Below, in pieces: positions 18,238 through 28,227 of a DNA stretch of 64,000 nucleotides. The stretch comes from Aeromonas australiensis (GTDB lineage: Bacteria > Pseudomonadota > Gammaproteobacteria > Enterobacterales > Aeromonadaceae). The translations under genes were made by a program, and so were the position numbers. Numbering within the stretch: the first letter of the stretch is position 1; each line of letters opens with the position of its first letter. The stretch covers positions 1 to 64,000 of the forward strand of contig NZ_CDDH01000012.1 of assembly GCF_000819725.1 (NCBI RefSeq), written 5' to 3'. Below the pieces are notes generated by a model. That model was given only the letters and a program-made list of their open reading frames with translations, did no database searches and was not told the DNA's origin.

Positions 18238-18891
18238 ATGGACGACAAGATGAGTGAAGGACAACTCGCCGCTCTCCTGGTCTGGCTGGTACTGCTGGCC
18301 TTTAGCCTGCGCCACTCCCTGTGGCAGACCCTCCATGGCAATCCCCTCTATCAGCACCTGTTGCTGGGCAGTGCCATCGCGCTGGTACCGCTCTGGTATC
18401 TAAGGGCCGGTCTGCATGAGGGGCTGGAGGTCCATTTTCTCGGGCTCACCACCCTCACCCTGTTGTTGGGCTGGCGACTGGCGCTGCTCGCCCCCTGCCT
18501 GACCCTGCTGGTGCTCGGCTACTTCGGTGTCACCAATCTGGCCGATTTTGGCTGGCAAGCGCTGGTTGGTATCGCCCTGCCGGTCGCCACCAGCTGGCTG
18601 CTGTTTCTGGCCAGCTGGGCCTGGCTGCCACGCCATCTTTTTGTCTACCTCTTCGTCGCCGCCTTTCTCGGTGGTGCCATCACCATCTCGGTCAAGCTGG
18701 CCGCCAGCGCATTGCTGATGGGACTGAGCGACAGCTACCCCTGGCACACCATCACGGCAGATTACCTCTCCATCTGGCCGCTGCTGCTGTTCCCCGAAGC
18801 CCTGCTCAACGGCATGGCGATGACGGTGCTGGCCATCTACCGCCCTCACTGGGTCAATACCTTCTTCGACCGCACCTATCTGGGCCGATAA
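18238..18891 (+). CDS. COG3235-type integral membrane protein
   Basis: A 217-residue protein with about six or seven hydrophobic helices and very short loops (for example ALLVWLVLLAFSL, LTTLTLLLGWRLALLAP, HLFVYLFVAAFLGGAI). The pattern, including a His/Asp-bearing segment before the last helix (FPEALLNGMAMTVLAIYRP), fits the predicted membrane proteins grouped as COG3235, distantly related to CbiM-like energy-coupling permease components. Substrate unknown. An alternative start is ATG 18250; neither has a strong ribosome binding site. Confidence 0.65.
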   Translation: MDDKMSEGQLAALLVWLVLLAFSLRHSLWQTLHGNPLYQHLLLGSAIALVPLWYLRAGLHEGLEVHFLGLTTLTLLLGWRLALLAPCLTLLVLGYFGVTNLADFGWQALVGIALPVATSWLLFLASWAWLPRHLFVYLFVAAFLGGAITISVKLAASALLMGLSDSYPWHTITADYLSIWPLLLFPEALLNGMAMTVLAIYRPHWVNTFFDRTYLGR

Positions 18892-18914
18892 CACCTCGCT
18901 GCAACCGCCATAAA

Positions 18915-18940
18915 AAAGGAGAGGCCATGGCCTCTCCTTT
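18915..18940. terminator. Bidirectional terminator between COG3235 gene and ndh
   Basis: A perfect 26-bp palindrome (AAAGGAGAGGCCA and its complement) sits between two convergent genes. The minus strand continues into six T residues, so it is strongest for ndh. Confidence 0.8.
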
Positions 18941-18968
18941 CAGATCCCGTGTCAACGCCCTTGCAGGC

Positions 18969-20261
18969 TTAGTGCAGCTTCAGGGTTGGGCGCAGTACCC
19001 GGTTGATGCGACCCACCAGCATGATGAGGCCGGTCTTGACGTAACCGTGCAGGGCGATCTGGTGCATCCGGTAGAGGGAGATGTAAACCAGACGGGCGAT
19101 GTAGCCCTCCACCATCATGGAGCCGCGCATCAGGTTACCCATCAGGCTGCCCACGGTGGAGAAGCGGCTGAGGGACACCAGCGAACCGTGGTCGTGATAG
19201 AGGTAAGGTTTGAGCTCTCCACCATTAATTTTGGCCAAGATATTTTTGAACGCCTGGGTCGCCATCTGGTGGGCAGACTGGGCACGCGGCGGCACGAACT
19301 TGCCGTCCGGCTGCGGGCAGGCGGCGCAGTCACCGATCACGAAGATGCTGTCGTCGCGGGTGGTCTGCAGGGTCTCTTTCACCACCAGCTGGTTGATGCG
19401 GTTGGTCTCAAGACCCGCGATATCCTTCATAAAGTCAGGCGCCTTGATACCGGCCGCCCACACCATCAGATCCGCTTCAATCAGCTCACCATCCTTGGTG
19501 TGCAGACCATCGCTGGTCGCTTCGGTGATCATGGTGGCGGTACGTACGTCCACGCCCAGCTTAACCAGCTCCTGATGGGCGGCGCCACTGATGCGCTCAG
19601 GCAGAGCCGGCAGGATGCGCGGGCCTGCTTCCACCAGGGTCACCTTCAGGCTGTCGGTGGTGAGGTTCTTGAAGCCGTAGGCGTAGAGCTGCTCGACCGC
19701 GTTGTAGAGCTCGGCAGAGAGCTCAACGCCGGTTGCGCCGCCACCAACGATGGCAATCTTCACCTTGTCGCCCGGCTTATATTCGGTAGCGAACTGCAGG
19801 AAGCGGTTCATCATGCTGTTGTGGAAGCGGTGTGCCTGGGAGGGGCTATCGAGGAAGATGCAGTTATCCTTGATGCCCTTGGTGTTGAAATCGTTGGAGA
19901 CAGAGCCGATAGCCATCACCAGATAGTCGTAGGGCAGCTCACGCTCATGAACGACCAATTCACCATTCTCATCATGGATGGGGGCCAGTACGATACGCTT
20001 TTCATCGCGCTTGATATCGGTCAAGGTGCCAAGCTGGAAGTCAAAACCGTGGTTCTTGGCGTGAGACTGGTAGCTCAGGGCATCAATGCCCGCATCCATG
20101 GAGCCGGTGGCCACTTCATGCAGCAGCGGCTTCCACAGGTGGGTGCGGTTACGGTCAACCAGGGTGATCCTGGCCTTGTTCTTTTTGCCAAGCTTGCGGC
20201 CCAGACTGGTGGCCAGCTCCAGGCCACCGGCGCCGCCGCCGACAACGACAATATTCATCAT
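18969..20261 (-). CDS. ndh: Type II NADH dehydrogenase
   Basis: A 430-residue non-proton-pumping NADH:quinone oxidoreductase. The N-terminal FAD motif is [19 protein letters not shown], the NADH-binding motif is [18 protein letters not shown], and [21 protein letters not shown] is the conserved quinone-side segment; the C-terminal amphipathic region anchors it to the inner membrane. GAGG 9 bases upstream supports ATG 20261; the adjacent ATG at 20258 is also possible. It lies downstream of ycfP on the same strand, the same pairing as in E. coli. Confidence 0.95.
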   Translation of the reverse strand: MMNIVVVGGGAGGLELATSLGRKLGKKNKARITLVDRNRTHLWKPLLHEVATGSMDAGIDALSYQSHAKNHGFDFQLGTLTDIKRDEKRIVLAPIHDENGELVVHERELPYDYLVMAIGSVSNDFNTKGIKDNCIFLDSPSQAHRFHNSMMNRFLQFATEYKPGDKVKIAIVGGGATGVELSAELYNAVEQLYAYGFKNLTTDSLKVTLVEAGPRILPALPERISGAAHQELVKLGVDVRTATMITEATSDGLHTKDGELIEADLMVWAAGIKAPDFMKDIAGLETNRINQLVVKETLQTTRDDSIFVIGDCAACPQPDGKFVPPRAQSAHQMATQAFKNILAKINGGELKPYLYHDHGSLVSLSRFSTVGSLMGNLMRGSMMVEGYIARLVYISLYRMHQIALHGYVKTGLIMLVGRINRVLRPTLKLH

Positions 20262-20290
20262 GATGATTTTCCTCGGTTCCTCAAAACGAA

Positions 20291-20309
20291 AGGGAGCCAT
20301 TGGCTCCCT
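20291..20309 (-). terminator. Weak terminator between ycfP and ndh
   Basis: AGGGAGCC and GGCTCCCT form an 8-bp stem with a 3-nt loop; only TTT follows on the minus strand. It may attenuate read-through from ycfP into ndh. Confidence 0.4.
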
Positions 20310-20335
20310 AAAACGAAATCGGTCAACGTGATGGT

Positions 20336-20875
20336 TCAGGCTTCTTTGAAGGCCTTCATCCTCTGCAGATGATGCGAGATATTTTTGAACTTATGAGTCT
20401 CGCGCTCATCCCACACGATGTCGTAATAGTTCTTCAATTCACGTTCAGTGTCCCGATTATCTCGCACTTCATCCGCCACGGAAAGGATACACAGGCAGTT
20501 TCCTGAATTTTTCTTACGAAACTCAGTTACACACTTGGTGCCGATATCGTCATATTCTTCCGGCCGGTCTATCTTGCCCTGCATGTTATCTTCCGGATGG
20601 AGGTTAGGGTTGAAGATCACCTGGCGAATGCCGCACAGAAAACCGATCCGCTCGCTCCAGTAGCCCCCCAGACCCACGCCGCAGATCAGCGGTTTTGGAT
20701 CGGTACTCATATCGAGCTGTTTTTTCACTTCCTTGAGCAAGTGGCTCATATCATGACGGGGGTGAACCGTGCTGTAGTGCACGAAACGCACATCATCATC
20801 AATAAACTGCAACTGCAGCACTTTCTCGTGATTGCCGGGGCTGGTGGCATCAAAGCCATGCAGATAGATGATCAT
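20336..20875 (-). CDS. ycfP: YcfP/UPF0227 family esterase-like protein
   Basis: A 179-residue alpha/beta-hydrolase-like protein, the same length as E. coli YcfP. It starts [18 protein letters not shown] (the HGF oxyanion segment); the nucleophile-elbow region is [16 protein letters not shown], in which the usual serine of GxSxG is replaced, as is typical for this family. Substrate unknown. The start ATG 20875 matches the family N-terminus; the frame runs further upstream without similarity. It precedes ndh. Confidence 0.88.
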   Translation of the reverse strand: MIIYLHGFDATSPGNHEKVLQLQFIDDDVRFVHYSTVHPRHDMSHLLKEVKKQLDMSTDPKPLICGVGLGGYWSERIGFLCGIRQVIFNPNLHPEDNMQGKIDRPEEYDDIGTKCVTEFRKKNSGNCLCILSVADEVRDNRDTERELKNYYDIVWDERETHKFKNISHHLQRMKAFKEA

Positions 20876-21359
20876 GGACAAGACCTCAAAAACTGTGTCG
20901 GTTCTATCGAAACTACCGCAGCGTCGACACCGCGCGCTACCAAAATATCTCTCTTTCTTGCTTTGGATCACGCCACTGTCCCTGATTACACCTGATGGCT
21001 CGCAGCTACCTCCCCATACGGGAGAGGACCTTGATATCAAAGTGAGAGCAGCGGCCCGATAATGATACACCAGTTACCAATCTGAGAGCCCCGACACGGA
21101 CACCAGGTGCAAAGTGGCAAGCACCTGTCAGGCCAGGTTGTGACTCATCCCGCAAAAACAAGGCGTTATCGCCAAAGGTTTTCGCTCATGAGCGGCATTG
21201 TGCATGTTTTGTGCACTGACCCGTGCTGCACCGGCTCCCTCTCACTACTGCCGAGGGATCTGGCACCTCTGCCAATACACGCGATCAATGACCGGGAAAG
21301 CTGCGGCTTTCACTATCTTGCCTGTAGCAGTTGCGCGGGCTTCAAGGAGTGATCTGTTC
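20876..21359. other. Divergent intergenic region, ycfP / nucleobase permease
   Basis: About 480 bases between the divergent ycfP and permease genes. It should carry both promoters. No riboswitch-like fold was recognised; a PurR-like dyad near 21160-21190 matches the consensus too poorly to call. Confidence 0.4.
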
Positions 21360-22766
21360 ATGAACGAGACCAATCCCCCCTCCCCCCGACCGGGTGCGCG
21401 CAAGCGCCCGGTGGATGAAGTGGAGCGCATGCTCCCCATGGGCCAACTCTTTACCCTGGGCCTGCAACATGTGCTGGTAATGTACGCCGGCGCCGTGGCG
21501 GTGCCATTGGTGATTGGCGGCAGCCTGGGGCTGCCCAAGGATCAAATCTCCTACCTTATCAGTTCGGATCTCTTCTGCTGCGGCATCGTCACCCTGCTGC
21601 AATGTATCGGGATTGGCCGCTTTGCCGGGATCCGGCTGCCGGTCATCATGTCGGTCACCTTTGCCGCCGTGATGCCGATGCTGGCCATCGGAGCCAACCC
21701 GGATCTGGGGCTGACCGGCATCTTCGGCGCCACCATCGCCGCCGGTATCATCTCGACCCTGCTGGTGCCGCTGATAGGTCGGCTGATGCCGCTCTTCCCC
21801 ACCGTCGTGACCGGGGTAGTTATCACCTCCATCGGGATCAGCATTATGCAGGTGGGGATCGACTGGATGGCGGGGGGCAAGGGCAATCCGGAATATGGCA
21901 GCCTGCGCTATATCGGCACCAGCTTTCTGGTGCTCGTCTTTATCCTGTTGGTGACCCGCTTCACCAAGGGCTTTTTCAGCAATATTTCGGTGCTGCTCGG
22001 GATCATCTTCGGCTTCGTGGTAGCCACCGCCATGGGCGAAGTGAGCCTCGATGGCCTCGGCGAGGCAGCCTGGTTTGCCCCCATAGTGCCCTTCGCCTTC
22101 GGCTGGCCCACCTTCGATCCCATCTCCATCGCCACCCTGACGGTGATCATGCTCATCACCTTTATCGAGTCGATGGGGATGTTTCTGGCCCTTGGCGACA
22201 TCGTCGGCCATCCGGCCAGGCGCGGAGATATCGTGCGCGGGCTGCGAGTAGATGGTATCGGCACCATTATTGGTGGGGTATTCAACAGCTTCCCCCACAC
22301 CTCGTTCTCCCAAAATATCGGTCTGGTGAGCGTGACCGGGGTGTCGAGTCGCTGGGTCTGTGTGATGTCGGGAGGGATCCTGCTCGCCTTTGGCCTTATC
22401 CCCAAGATGTCGGTACTGGTCGCCTCCATCCCGCCCTTCGTGCTGGGGGGTGCCGGTATCGTGATGTTCGGCATGGTGCTGGCCACCGGTATTCGCATCC
22501 TGGCGCGCACCGATTACAGCGGCAACCGTCACAACCTCTATATCGTCGCCATCAGTCTTGGAATTGGCATGATCCCGACGGTCTCCGGGAATTTTTTCCA
22601 GCAGCTGCCGGCGCAACTACAACCACTTTTTCATAGCGGTATCCTGCTTGCCACCATCAGCTCGGTGCTGCTCAACCTCTTCTTCAACGGCTATCAGCCG
22701 GACCTGAGTCACCAGACCCGTCCTCTGTTCGTTGGTCCCATCAAACCGCAGCAAGAGCAGGCATAG
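21360..22766 (+). CDS. Nucleobase:cation symporter-2 family permease
   Basis: A 468-residue inner-membrane transporter with about 14 hydrophobic segments. NCS2 signatures include GLQHVLVMYAGAVAVPLVIG near the N-terminus, the TM8/TM10 substrate-site acidic residues in TFIESMGMFLALGD, and FNSFPHTSFSQNIGLVSVTGV. The QNIG motif and overall form put it in the xanthine/uric-acid-like branch rather than the uracil branch, but specificity is not certain. AAGGAG lies 11 bases before ATG 21360; a longer upstream frame is unlikely. Confidence 0.88.
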   Translation: MNETNPPSPRPGARKRPVDEVERMLPMGQLFTLGLQHVLVMYAGAVAVPLVIGGSLGLPKDQISYLISSDLFCCGIVTLLQCIGIGRFAGIRLPVIMSVTFAAVMPMLAIGANPDLGLTGIFGATIAAGIISTLLVPLIGRLMPLFPTVVTGVVITSIGISIMQVGIDWMAGGKGNPEYGSLRYIGTSFLVLVFILLVTRFTKGFFSNISVLLGIIFGFVVATAMGEVSLDGLGEAAWFAPIVPFAFGWPTFDPISIATLTVIMLITFIESMGMFLALGDIVGHPARRGDIVRGLRVDGIGTIIGGVFNSFPHTSFSQNIGLVSVTGVSSRWVCVMSGGILLAFGLIPKMSVLVASIPPFVLGGAGIVMFGMVLATGIRILARTDYSGNRHNLYIVAISLGIGMIPTVSGNFFQQLPAQLQPLFHSGILLATISSVLLNLFFNGYQPDLSHQTRPLFVGPIKPQQEQA

Positions 22767-22768
22767 CA

Positions 22769-22807
22769 AACAGGCCCCCGGACAGCGAGACTGTCCGGGG
22801 GCCTGTT
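22769..22807. terminator. Bidirectional terminator, permease / M3 peptidase
   Basis: A perfect 17-bp stem (22769-22785 with 22791-22807, loop CGAGA) between convergent genes. The very strong GC stem makes it a good stop in both directions although T-runs are short. Confidence 0.8.
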
Positions 22808-22829
22808 GTTCATATCACCGCTGACCCAA

Positions 22830-24626
22830 TCAGGCAGGCAACTGCGCGAAGCGCTCTACCGCCTGCGCTACTTGTGCCAGACTCTCCTGCCAGAAGGCGG
22901 CCTCACGGATATCCTGCCCCAGATGCTTGGCTACCAGATCTTCGGCGCTCATCCGGCCGGTATCGCGCAACAAGGCGCGATACGCCTCGGCCACGCCCTC
23001 TTCCCCCGCCGCCTTGCGGCTCATCAACTGCTGATAGACCCCGAGGCTGAACAGATAACCGAACAGATAGGGGTAGTTGTAAAAGCCAAACCCGGCGATG
23101 GAGAAGTGCGCCTTGGCCGCCCAGAACATGGGATGATAGCGGGTAAGACTCCCCTCATACCAGCGCCCCCATGCCTCGTCAGTCAACGCCTTGAGCCGCT
23201 CTGCCGGCACATAACCCTGCGCCCGCTCGGCCACCAAGGCCTGCTCGAAATCGAAGCGGGCCGGGATATTGACCAGGAAGGTGGCAGCGCCATCGGCTTC
23301 GGCCCAGGCGATGGCCAGCTGCTCTTCCGTGCTTTGCGCCTGTTCAAACAAGGCGCTACGCACCAGGGTTTCGGCAAAAATAGAGGCGGTCTCCGCCAGC
23401 GTCATGGGGTAACGGCGCTGGCTCATCGGCAGATCGCGGATCACCCAGTTATGCCAGGCGTGACCCAGCTCATGGGCCAGGGTAATGACGTTATCCATGG
23501 TGCCAGCATAGGTAACAAAGACCCGTGGCTCGACCGGTTCGGCAAACTTGGTGCAGTAGGCGCCGGTGCGGCGATTTGGCGTGGGCGCCCCATCAATCCA
23601 CCCCTTCTCGGCCATCATGCGGGCAAATGCCCCCATCTCGGGATCGAATCGGCTAAAGGCATCGGCAATCAACTCGATCGCCTCATCAAACGGAATGTCA
23701 CGGCTGCTGGAAGCTGGCGGCGGCGCAAAGAGATCCTCCGGCCCCAGCTCATCTATGCCAAGGCGCTCGGCCATCAGCCCCAGCGCCCGCTGGCCCAACC
23801 CACGGGCTCGCCAGGTTTCGCTCATCAGGGTATCCAGGGTGGCTCGCTCGATATGGCTCTGGTGGCAGGAGAGATCCAGCGCATCGAGCAAACGGCTGTT
23901 GCCACGCTGGCAGGCCAGCTCCAGCCGCCAGCCATTGAGAGCATTGAGGATGGCGGCCACCGTCTCCTGCTCTCCTTCCCAGCCAGCACTGATGGCATCG
24001 AACGCCTCAAGGCGCAATGCCCGCACCGGGCTGGAGAGCAGATTGCTCGCCTCGGCCAGTCCCATCTCGCGGCCATCAATGGTCAAGCGGATCTTGCCCA
24101 CCAGATCGTTGTAGAGGTTGCCCCAGGCATGAAGGCCATCGGTGCCAAGGCCGATCACCAGCTGCTCAGCCGCCACCGGCAGGCGCTGATCCTGCAAGCG
24201 ACGCTCATGGCGCAGGCGGTACGCCTCTTCACCGAGCAGGGGATCCGTCATCAGCGCGGCGAACTCCTCTTCCGGCAACGCCAACAGCAAATCCTCCACC
24301 GGCGCGAGCGTCTTGAACAGGTCGGCATTGAGGGCACGGGCACGGGACGCCAGCTGTTTGGCCTGCGGATCCCGCGCATCCTGGCTGCCGCGACACGCGG
24401 CCAGGATCGCCACATTCCAGCCAATGTTGTGAATGTCCCGAGTCCGCAGCCGCGCCTCCCGTAAAAAATCCTGCAACGCGGCGGCATCGTTGCGCACCCC
24501 GTCCAGACCCGTCATAAAGCTGGCAAGCGCCTCCAGCGCGCCGCGGGCAGCGTTCATGTCCGCTTCCAGCTCGGGGCTATCGAGGCCCGGGTAGATATGA
24601 TCGTTATTCCACTGTTGTTGATACAT
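22830..24626 (-). CDS. M3 family zinc oligopeptidase (PepF-like)
   Basis: A 598-residue cytoplasmic metallopeptidase. The zinc site is HELGHAWHNW (HExxH) with the third ligand Glu in ETASIFAETLV about 25 residues later, the standard M3 arrangement. Upstream, the long helical N-terminal half and YCTKFAEPVEPRVFVTYAGT match the oligoendopeptidase F-like group. It should cleave short peptides. ATG 24626 (MYQQQWNNDHIYPG) is taken as the start; a TTG 12 bases further upstream has a better-placed AAGGA and could be used. Confidence 0.88.
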   Translation of the reverse strand: MYQQQWNNDHIYPGLDSPELEADMNAARGALEALASFMTGLDGVRNDAAALQDFLREARLRTRDIHNIGWNVAILAACRGSQDARDPQAKQLASRARALNADLFKTLAPVEDLLLALPEEEFAALMTDPLLGEEAYRLRHERRLQDQRLPVAAEQLVIGLGTDGLHAWGNLYNDLVGKIRLTIDGREMGLAEASNLLSSPVRALRLEAFDAISAGWEGEQETVAAILNALNGWRLELACQRGNSRLLDALDLSCHQSHIERATLDTLMSETWRARGLGQRALGLMAERLGIDELGPEDLFAPPPASSSRDIPFDEAIELIADAFSRFDPEMGAFARMMAEKGWIDGAPTPNRRTGAYCTKFAEPVEPRVFVTYAGTMDNVITLAHELGHAWHNWVIRDLPMSQRRYPMTLAETASIFAETLVRSALFEQAQSTEEQLAIAWAEADGAATFLVNIPARFDFEQALVAERAQGYVPAERLKALTDEAWGRWYEGSLTRYHPMFWAAKAHFSIAGFGFYNYPYLFGYLFSLGVYQQLMSRKAAGEEGVAEAYRALLRDTGRMSAEDLVAKHLGQDIREAAFWQESLAQVAQAVERFAQLPA

Positions 24627-24754
24627 AGCGTCTCGCAAAATCCTTTATCAGGAGGCGCACCAAGCCTGAGGCTCGGTCTCCCGAAGGCAAAAAAAGAGAT
24701 GAGGAACAAGAGAGCACATGGCCCACAAGCCCCTTAATCCATATGCGTTATTCC

Positions 24755-25675
24755 TTATCCCTTGGCCGGGGCAAGGCGGCTCGCCAGCGTCATCATCACA
24801 ACCAGCAGCAGACCCGCCACCACACCGGCTACGGCATTGAGCAGCGTCGGCGTCACCGCCGCCAGTACCGCCCCCACTGTGGGCAGAGTGGCAACGACAG
24901 CGGCTGCGCCTTCAATCAGGTGATGGGCAAAAGGCCAGCCATGCACCAAAATGCCACCGCCCACCATAAACATGGCAATGGTACCGACCAGTGCCAGAAT
25001 ACGCATCAGACGGGGCGCCGTCACCAACAGCCCTTGCCCCACTGCGCGGCGCAGGGCGCTGCCATCAGGCTTTTGCAGCAAATGCAGGCCGATGTCATCG
25101 AGCTTGACGATCAGCCCCACCAACCCGTAGACCCCGATGGTCATCAACAGGGCGATGCCCGCCACCACCGATAGCTGCAGGGCGAGGCTCGCCCCCTGTA
25201 CCGTGCCAAGGGCGATGACGATGATCTCGGCAGAGAGAATAAAATCGGTGCGGATCGCCCCCTTCACCTTCTGCTGCTCAAACGCCACCAGATCATCAGG
25301 AATAGGAGCAGTGTGTGCCTCACCTTCACTCGCCTCATGGGGCAGGAACTTGTGAGCCAGCTTCTCGGCCCCCTCAAAGCAGAGGTAAGCGCCTCCCAGC
25401 ATCAAGAGTGGCGTGATAAGCCAGGGCACCAGGGCACTGATGGCGATGGCGGCGGGCACCAGAATTAGCTTGTTGCGCAACGACCCCTTGGCCACCGCCC
25501 ACACCACCGGCAGCTCCCGCTCGGCGCGCACCCCGGAGACCTGCTCCGCGTTGAGGGCCAGATCGTCCCCCAACACCCCGGCGGTCTTCTTGGCCGCCAT
25601 CTTGGTCATCAGCGCCACGTCATCGAGCACGCTGGCGATATCGTCGAGCAGGGCCAACAAACTGGTTCCGGCCAT
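24755..25675 (-). CDS. yedI: DUF808 family membrane protein (YedI type)
   Basis: A 306-residue inner-membrane protein beginning [20 protein letters not shown], the highly conserved DUF808 N-terminus, followed by [20 protein letters not shown]. It has four or more hydrophobic helices and the [10 protein letters not shown] segment. Its function is unknown. AAGGAT lies 9 bases before the ATG. The first 75 coding bases and 27 upstream bases are present a second time 142 bp upstream, so the gene has a duplicated start region; this copy is the complete one. Confidence 0.9.
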   Translation of the reverse strand: MAGTSLLALLDDIASVLDDVALMTKMAAKKTAGVLGDDLALNAEQVSGVRAERELPVVWAVAKGSLRNKLILVPAAIAISALVPWLITPLLMLGGAYLCFEGAEKLAHKFLPHEASEGEAHTAPIPDDLVAFEQQKVKGAIRTDFILSAEIIVIALGTVQGASLALQLSVVAGIALLMTIGVYGLVGLIVKLDDIGLHLLQKPDGSALRRAVGQGLLVTAPRLMRILALVGTIAMFMVGGGILVHGWPFAHHLIEGAAAVVATLPTVGAVLAAVTPTLLNAVAGVVAGLLLVVMMTLASRLAPAKG

Positions 25676-25702
25676 ATCAGAGAATCCTTATATCAGTGAG
25701 AA
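25601..25702 (-). repeat. Copy 1 of a 102-bp direct repeat (inside the yedI start)
   Basis: Identical to 25743-25844 except for one base (G at 25625, A at 25767). It covers the first 25 codons of yedI, its ribosome binding site and 27 upstream bases. Confidence 0.95.
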
Positions 25703-25817
25703 ACGTCTTCCCGAAAAATGTCTCGCGCTTGTTCACCACGACCTTGGTCATCAGCGCCACGTCATCAAGCACGCTGGCGATATCGTCGAGCAGGGCCAAC
25801 AAACTGGTTCCGGCCAT
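25677..25817 (-). pseudogene. Truncated second copy of the yedI 5' end
   Basis: A 46-codon open frame that starts with the same 25 residues as yedI ([20 protein letters not shown] then ALMTK), using a duplicated ribosome binding site. It then runs through unrelated sequence ([20 protein letters not shown]) to a stop 1 base before the true yedI ATG. The repeat copy itself spans 25743-25844. It looks like the stub of a displaced allele; if translated it would make a short peptide and could couple translation to yedI. Confidence 0.8.
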
Positions 25818-25844
25818 ATCAGAGAATCCTTATATCAGTGAGAA

Positions 25845-26044
25845 CAACCCCGGGAGAGAGGCGTACGTCCCGATAACCACCGGGGTCAACAGGGCTACCT
25901 CATGGCGATCGCAGACCATCATCGGCCGAGCCAAGAATCCGGCGCTCGCCATCGGGGTGACGTCTTTCGGGCAAAAGATGGCACAGTGTAACGAGAAGCC
26001 GCCGTTTCGGCAGTTGCCAGACGCAGGAAGTTGACCGCTACCAT
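25845..26044. other. Intergenic stretch upstream of the duplicated yedI end
   Basis: About 200 bases with no convincing gene. It probably contains the original yedI promoter on the minus strand. Short ORFs on both strands show no recognisable protein. Confidence 0.4.
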
Positions 26045-26076
26045 AAAAAATCCCTGCCATGCACATGACAGGGATT
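26045..26076 (-). terminator. Terminator after the dicarboxylate symporter gene
   Basis: AATCCCTG (26049-26056) pairs with CAGGGATT (26069-26076), with a CATG/CATG inner pairing, and the minus strand continues TTTTTT. Confidence 0.75.
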
Positions 26077-26115
26077 GTGACTGCTGACGCGGCAACAAAC
26101 GCCAGCACCTCTTGC

Positions 26116-27375
26116 TTAGGCGTTAGCGGTTTCACCTTCGGCTAGCGGAGCAGCTTCACCCAGACTGTGCTCCGTCTTGGCAACCACACTGGCGGCGATG
26201 GCGTTACCGAGCACATTGGTGGCAGAGCGCCCCATGTCGAGGAAGTGGTCGATGCCCAGCAGCAGCAGGATGCCCGCCTCCGGGATATGGAACTGATTGA
26301 GGGTCGCGGCAATCACCACCAGCGAGGCGCGCGGTACCCCGGCCATCCCTTTCGAAGTGACCATCAACAGCAGCAGCATGGTGATCTGCTGGGCCATGGA
26401 GAGCTCGATGCCATACGCTTGGGCGATAAACATCACCGCGAAGGTACAGTACATCATGGAGCCGTCGAGGTTGAAGGAGTAACCCATCGGCAGCACGAAG
26501 CTGGCGATGCGCTTGTCACAACCGAACTTCTCCAGACGATCCAGGGTCTTCGGATAGGCAGCTTCAGAGCTGGCGGTAGAGAACGCCAGCAGAATGGGCT
26601 CGCGGATCAGCGCCAGCAGCGTGATAACGCGGCCACGCAGGAACACGCTGCCCATGGCAACCAGCAGCAGCCAGAGGCAGCCGAGCGCGATATAGAACTG
26701 GGCCATAAAACTGCCGTAGGTGACCAGAATACCCAGCCCCTCTTTAGCGACCATGGCGGCAATGGCACCAAACACCGCAAAGGGCGCAAAGTTCATCACA
26801 TAACCGGTCACTTTCAACATGATCTCGGCGGCGCTGGCCATCAGCATCACCACAGGCTTGGCCAGGTCCCCCAGTGCGGCCGCAGCCAGACCGAAAAAGA
26901 GTGAGAACACCACAATCTGCAGGATCTCGTTAGTGGCCATCGCTTCGACCACGCTCTTGGGGATGGCGTGGGTCACAAAATCTTTCAGGGTAATGGCACC
27001 GGCAGCAATACCCGAGCTGGCGGTGTCATTGGGCAGGGAGAGTGAGAGCCCCACCCCCGGCTGCATCAGGTGGACCATTGCCAACCCCAGGCTCAGGGAC
27101 ATCAGAGAAGCCAGCATAAACCAGCCGAGGGTCTTGGCACCGATACGCCCCACGGTGCGGGTGTCGCCCATCTTGGCGATGCCGACCACCAGGGTAGTGA
27201 AGACCAGGGGAGCGATGATCATCTTGATCAGGCGCAGGAAGATATCGGTCAGGATGGTGATGTTATTGGCGAAATCCGCTGCCTGATCGACCGCAAACAG
27301 GCGATAGCCCTGTCCGGTGAGGATGCCAAACATCATGGAGATGAGGATGGCGACCGTCAGTTTATTCATTTTCAT
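26116..27375 (-). CDS. Dicarboxylate/amino acid:cation symporter (DAACS family)
   Basis: A 419-residue inner-membrane transporter. Family motifs are all present: LIKMIIAPLVFTTLVVGIAK, the serine-rich hairpin STASSEAAYPKTL, GYSFNLDGSMMY, SKGMAGVPRASLVV and DHFLDMGRSATNVLGN. These form the re-entrant loops and sodium/proton and substrate sites of GltPh-like carriers. It should import C4-dicarboxylates or acidic amino acids; I cannot choose between DctA-like and GltP-like roles. The start at ATG 27375 has a second in-frame ATG two codons later. Confidence 0.9.
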   Translation of the reverse strand: MKMNKLTVAILISMMFGILTGQGYRLFAVDQAADFANNITILTDIFLRLIKMIIAPLVFTTLVVGIAKMGDTRTVGRIGAKTLGWFMLASLMSLSLGLAMVHLMQPGVGLSLSLPNDTASSGIAAGAITLKDFVTHAIPKSVVEAMATNEILQIVVFSLFFGLAAAALGDLAKPVVMLMASAAEIMLKVTGYVMNFAPFAVFGAIAAMVAKEGLGILVTYGSFMAQFYIALGCLWLLLVAMGSVFLRGRVITLLALIREPILLAFSTASSEAAYPKTLDRLEKFGCDKRIASFVLPMGYSFNLDGSMMYCTFAVMFIAQAYGIELSMAQQITMLLLLMVTSKGMAGVPRASLVVIAATLNQFHIPEAGILLLLGIDHFLDMGRSATNVLGNAIAASVVAKTEHSLGEAAPLAEGETANA

Positions 27376-27579
27376 GGGGGAGTCCCGGGTTTGATTGGTG
27401 CAAGCTGTGTTGGGTTAGATAGGCGTCACAACAGTCCGTTTCTGTGATCCTGGCCGTTGATTCCAGGGGGCCGGTATGCTTGGAGAATGCCTAAAAGCAG
27501 GGGGTAAATCTAGAGGTTGAAACCAGAATTTTATGCTGCCATTAGATGTATTAGATATGGAACTTGCCGAACAACGATA

Positions 27580-28047
27580 TTAATCGCCGTTTATTTTTAT
27601 TTCTGCGAGATATTTTGTTGATAACGCCTGAGGATCGACCGCGCGGGATAACAGCGTGACGGTCAGTAGCGCCGAGATGGTGTGTTGTACCTGCATCTGC
27701 GATATAAAGCGATCCGGTTCATCCTCGTCAAAGCCGAAGATAGGCCGTGATGGGGTTACCCTGACGGCATCGCGGTTAATGGTCAGCTCATCGACCTTGA
27801 GCCAAGCGTAACCATCCTCCAGCGCCAGCTCCCCTGCCCGCTTGAGCATATATTTGCGGGCAGTCTCTCGGTCCACCAGATCGTTACCAACGAACTCCAG
27901 TTGCCACTTGTCGGGGGCAAGCCGGGTCTGGGAGAAACCGGTCTGGCCGTTCCAGAACGACTTTTCACTATGGTAAGGGGTGGCGCAACCCACCAACAGC
28001 AGAGTGAGCATCAGCAGACAACAGGGTTTAGATACGGATGCAGACAC
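27580..28047 (-). CDS. CC0125/CC1285 family lipoprotein
   Basis: A 155-residue predicted lipoprotein: signal CCLLMLTLLLVGC with a good lipobox, then CATPY, GFSQTRL, QLEFVGND and LKRAGELALEDGYAWLKV. This order (CATPY ... GxSxxxL ... FxGN ... LxRAxELxLxxGYxxF) is that of the CC0125/CC1285 lipoprotein family of unknown function. The start GTG 28047 is preferred, because GAGG lies 6 bases upstream and it gives a compact signal peptide; a TTG at 28074 is possible. Confidence 0.72.
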   Translation of the reverse strand: MSASVSKPCCLLMLTLLLVGCATPYHSEKSFWNGQTGFSQTRLAPDKWQLEFVGNDLVDRETARKYMLKRAGELALEDGYAWLKVDELTINRDAVRVTPSRPIFGFDEDEPDRFISQMQVQHTISALLTVTLLSRAVDPQALSTKYLAEIKINGD

Positions 28048-28188
28048 GAGAGGCCTCGCCAGGCAAATGAGCAACAGAGTTGTTACTACACCATAAAGCG
28101 CGGTGGCAGCACAATCTGCTCACGCCAGCAGCGACCAGCATGCATCACCACATGCTTCACGCCTGTGCGGCGAATCGCAGGCAAAAGA

Positions 28189-28216
28189 AAAGGCCTTGTC
28201 GTTTGACAAGGCCTTT
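28189..28216 (-). terminator. Terminator after tRNA-Pro
   Basis: A 12-bp perfect stem (28189-28200 with 28205-28216, loop GTTT) followed by TCTTTTGC on the minus strand, 12 bases beyond the tRNA 3' end. Confidence 0.85.
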
Positions 28217-28227
28217 ACCGGGGAATT

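Noticed and set aside
21155-21190. PurR-like dyad upstream of the nucleobase permease
   Set aside because: Only about 10 of 16 positions fit and the central CG is missing.
25830-26135. 101-codon minus-strand ORF between the symporter and yedI
   Set aside because: It crosses the symporter terminator and the duplicated yedI leader; no family pattern.
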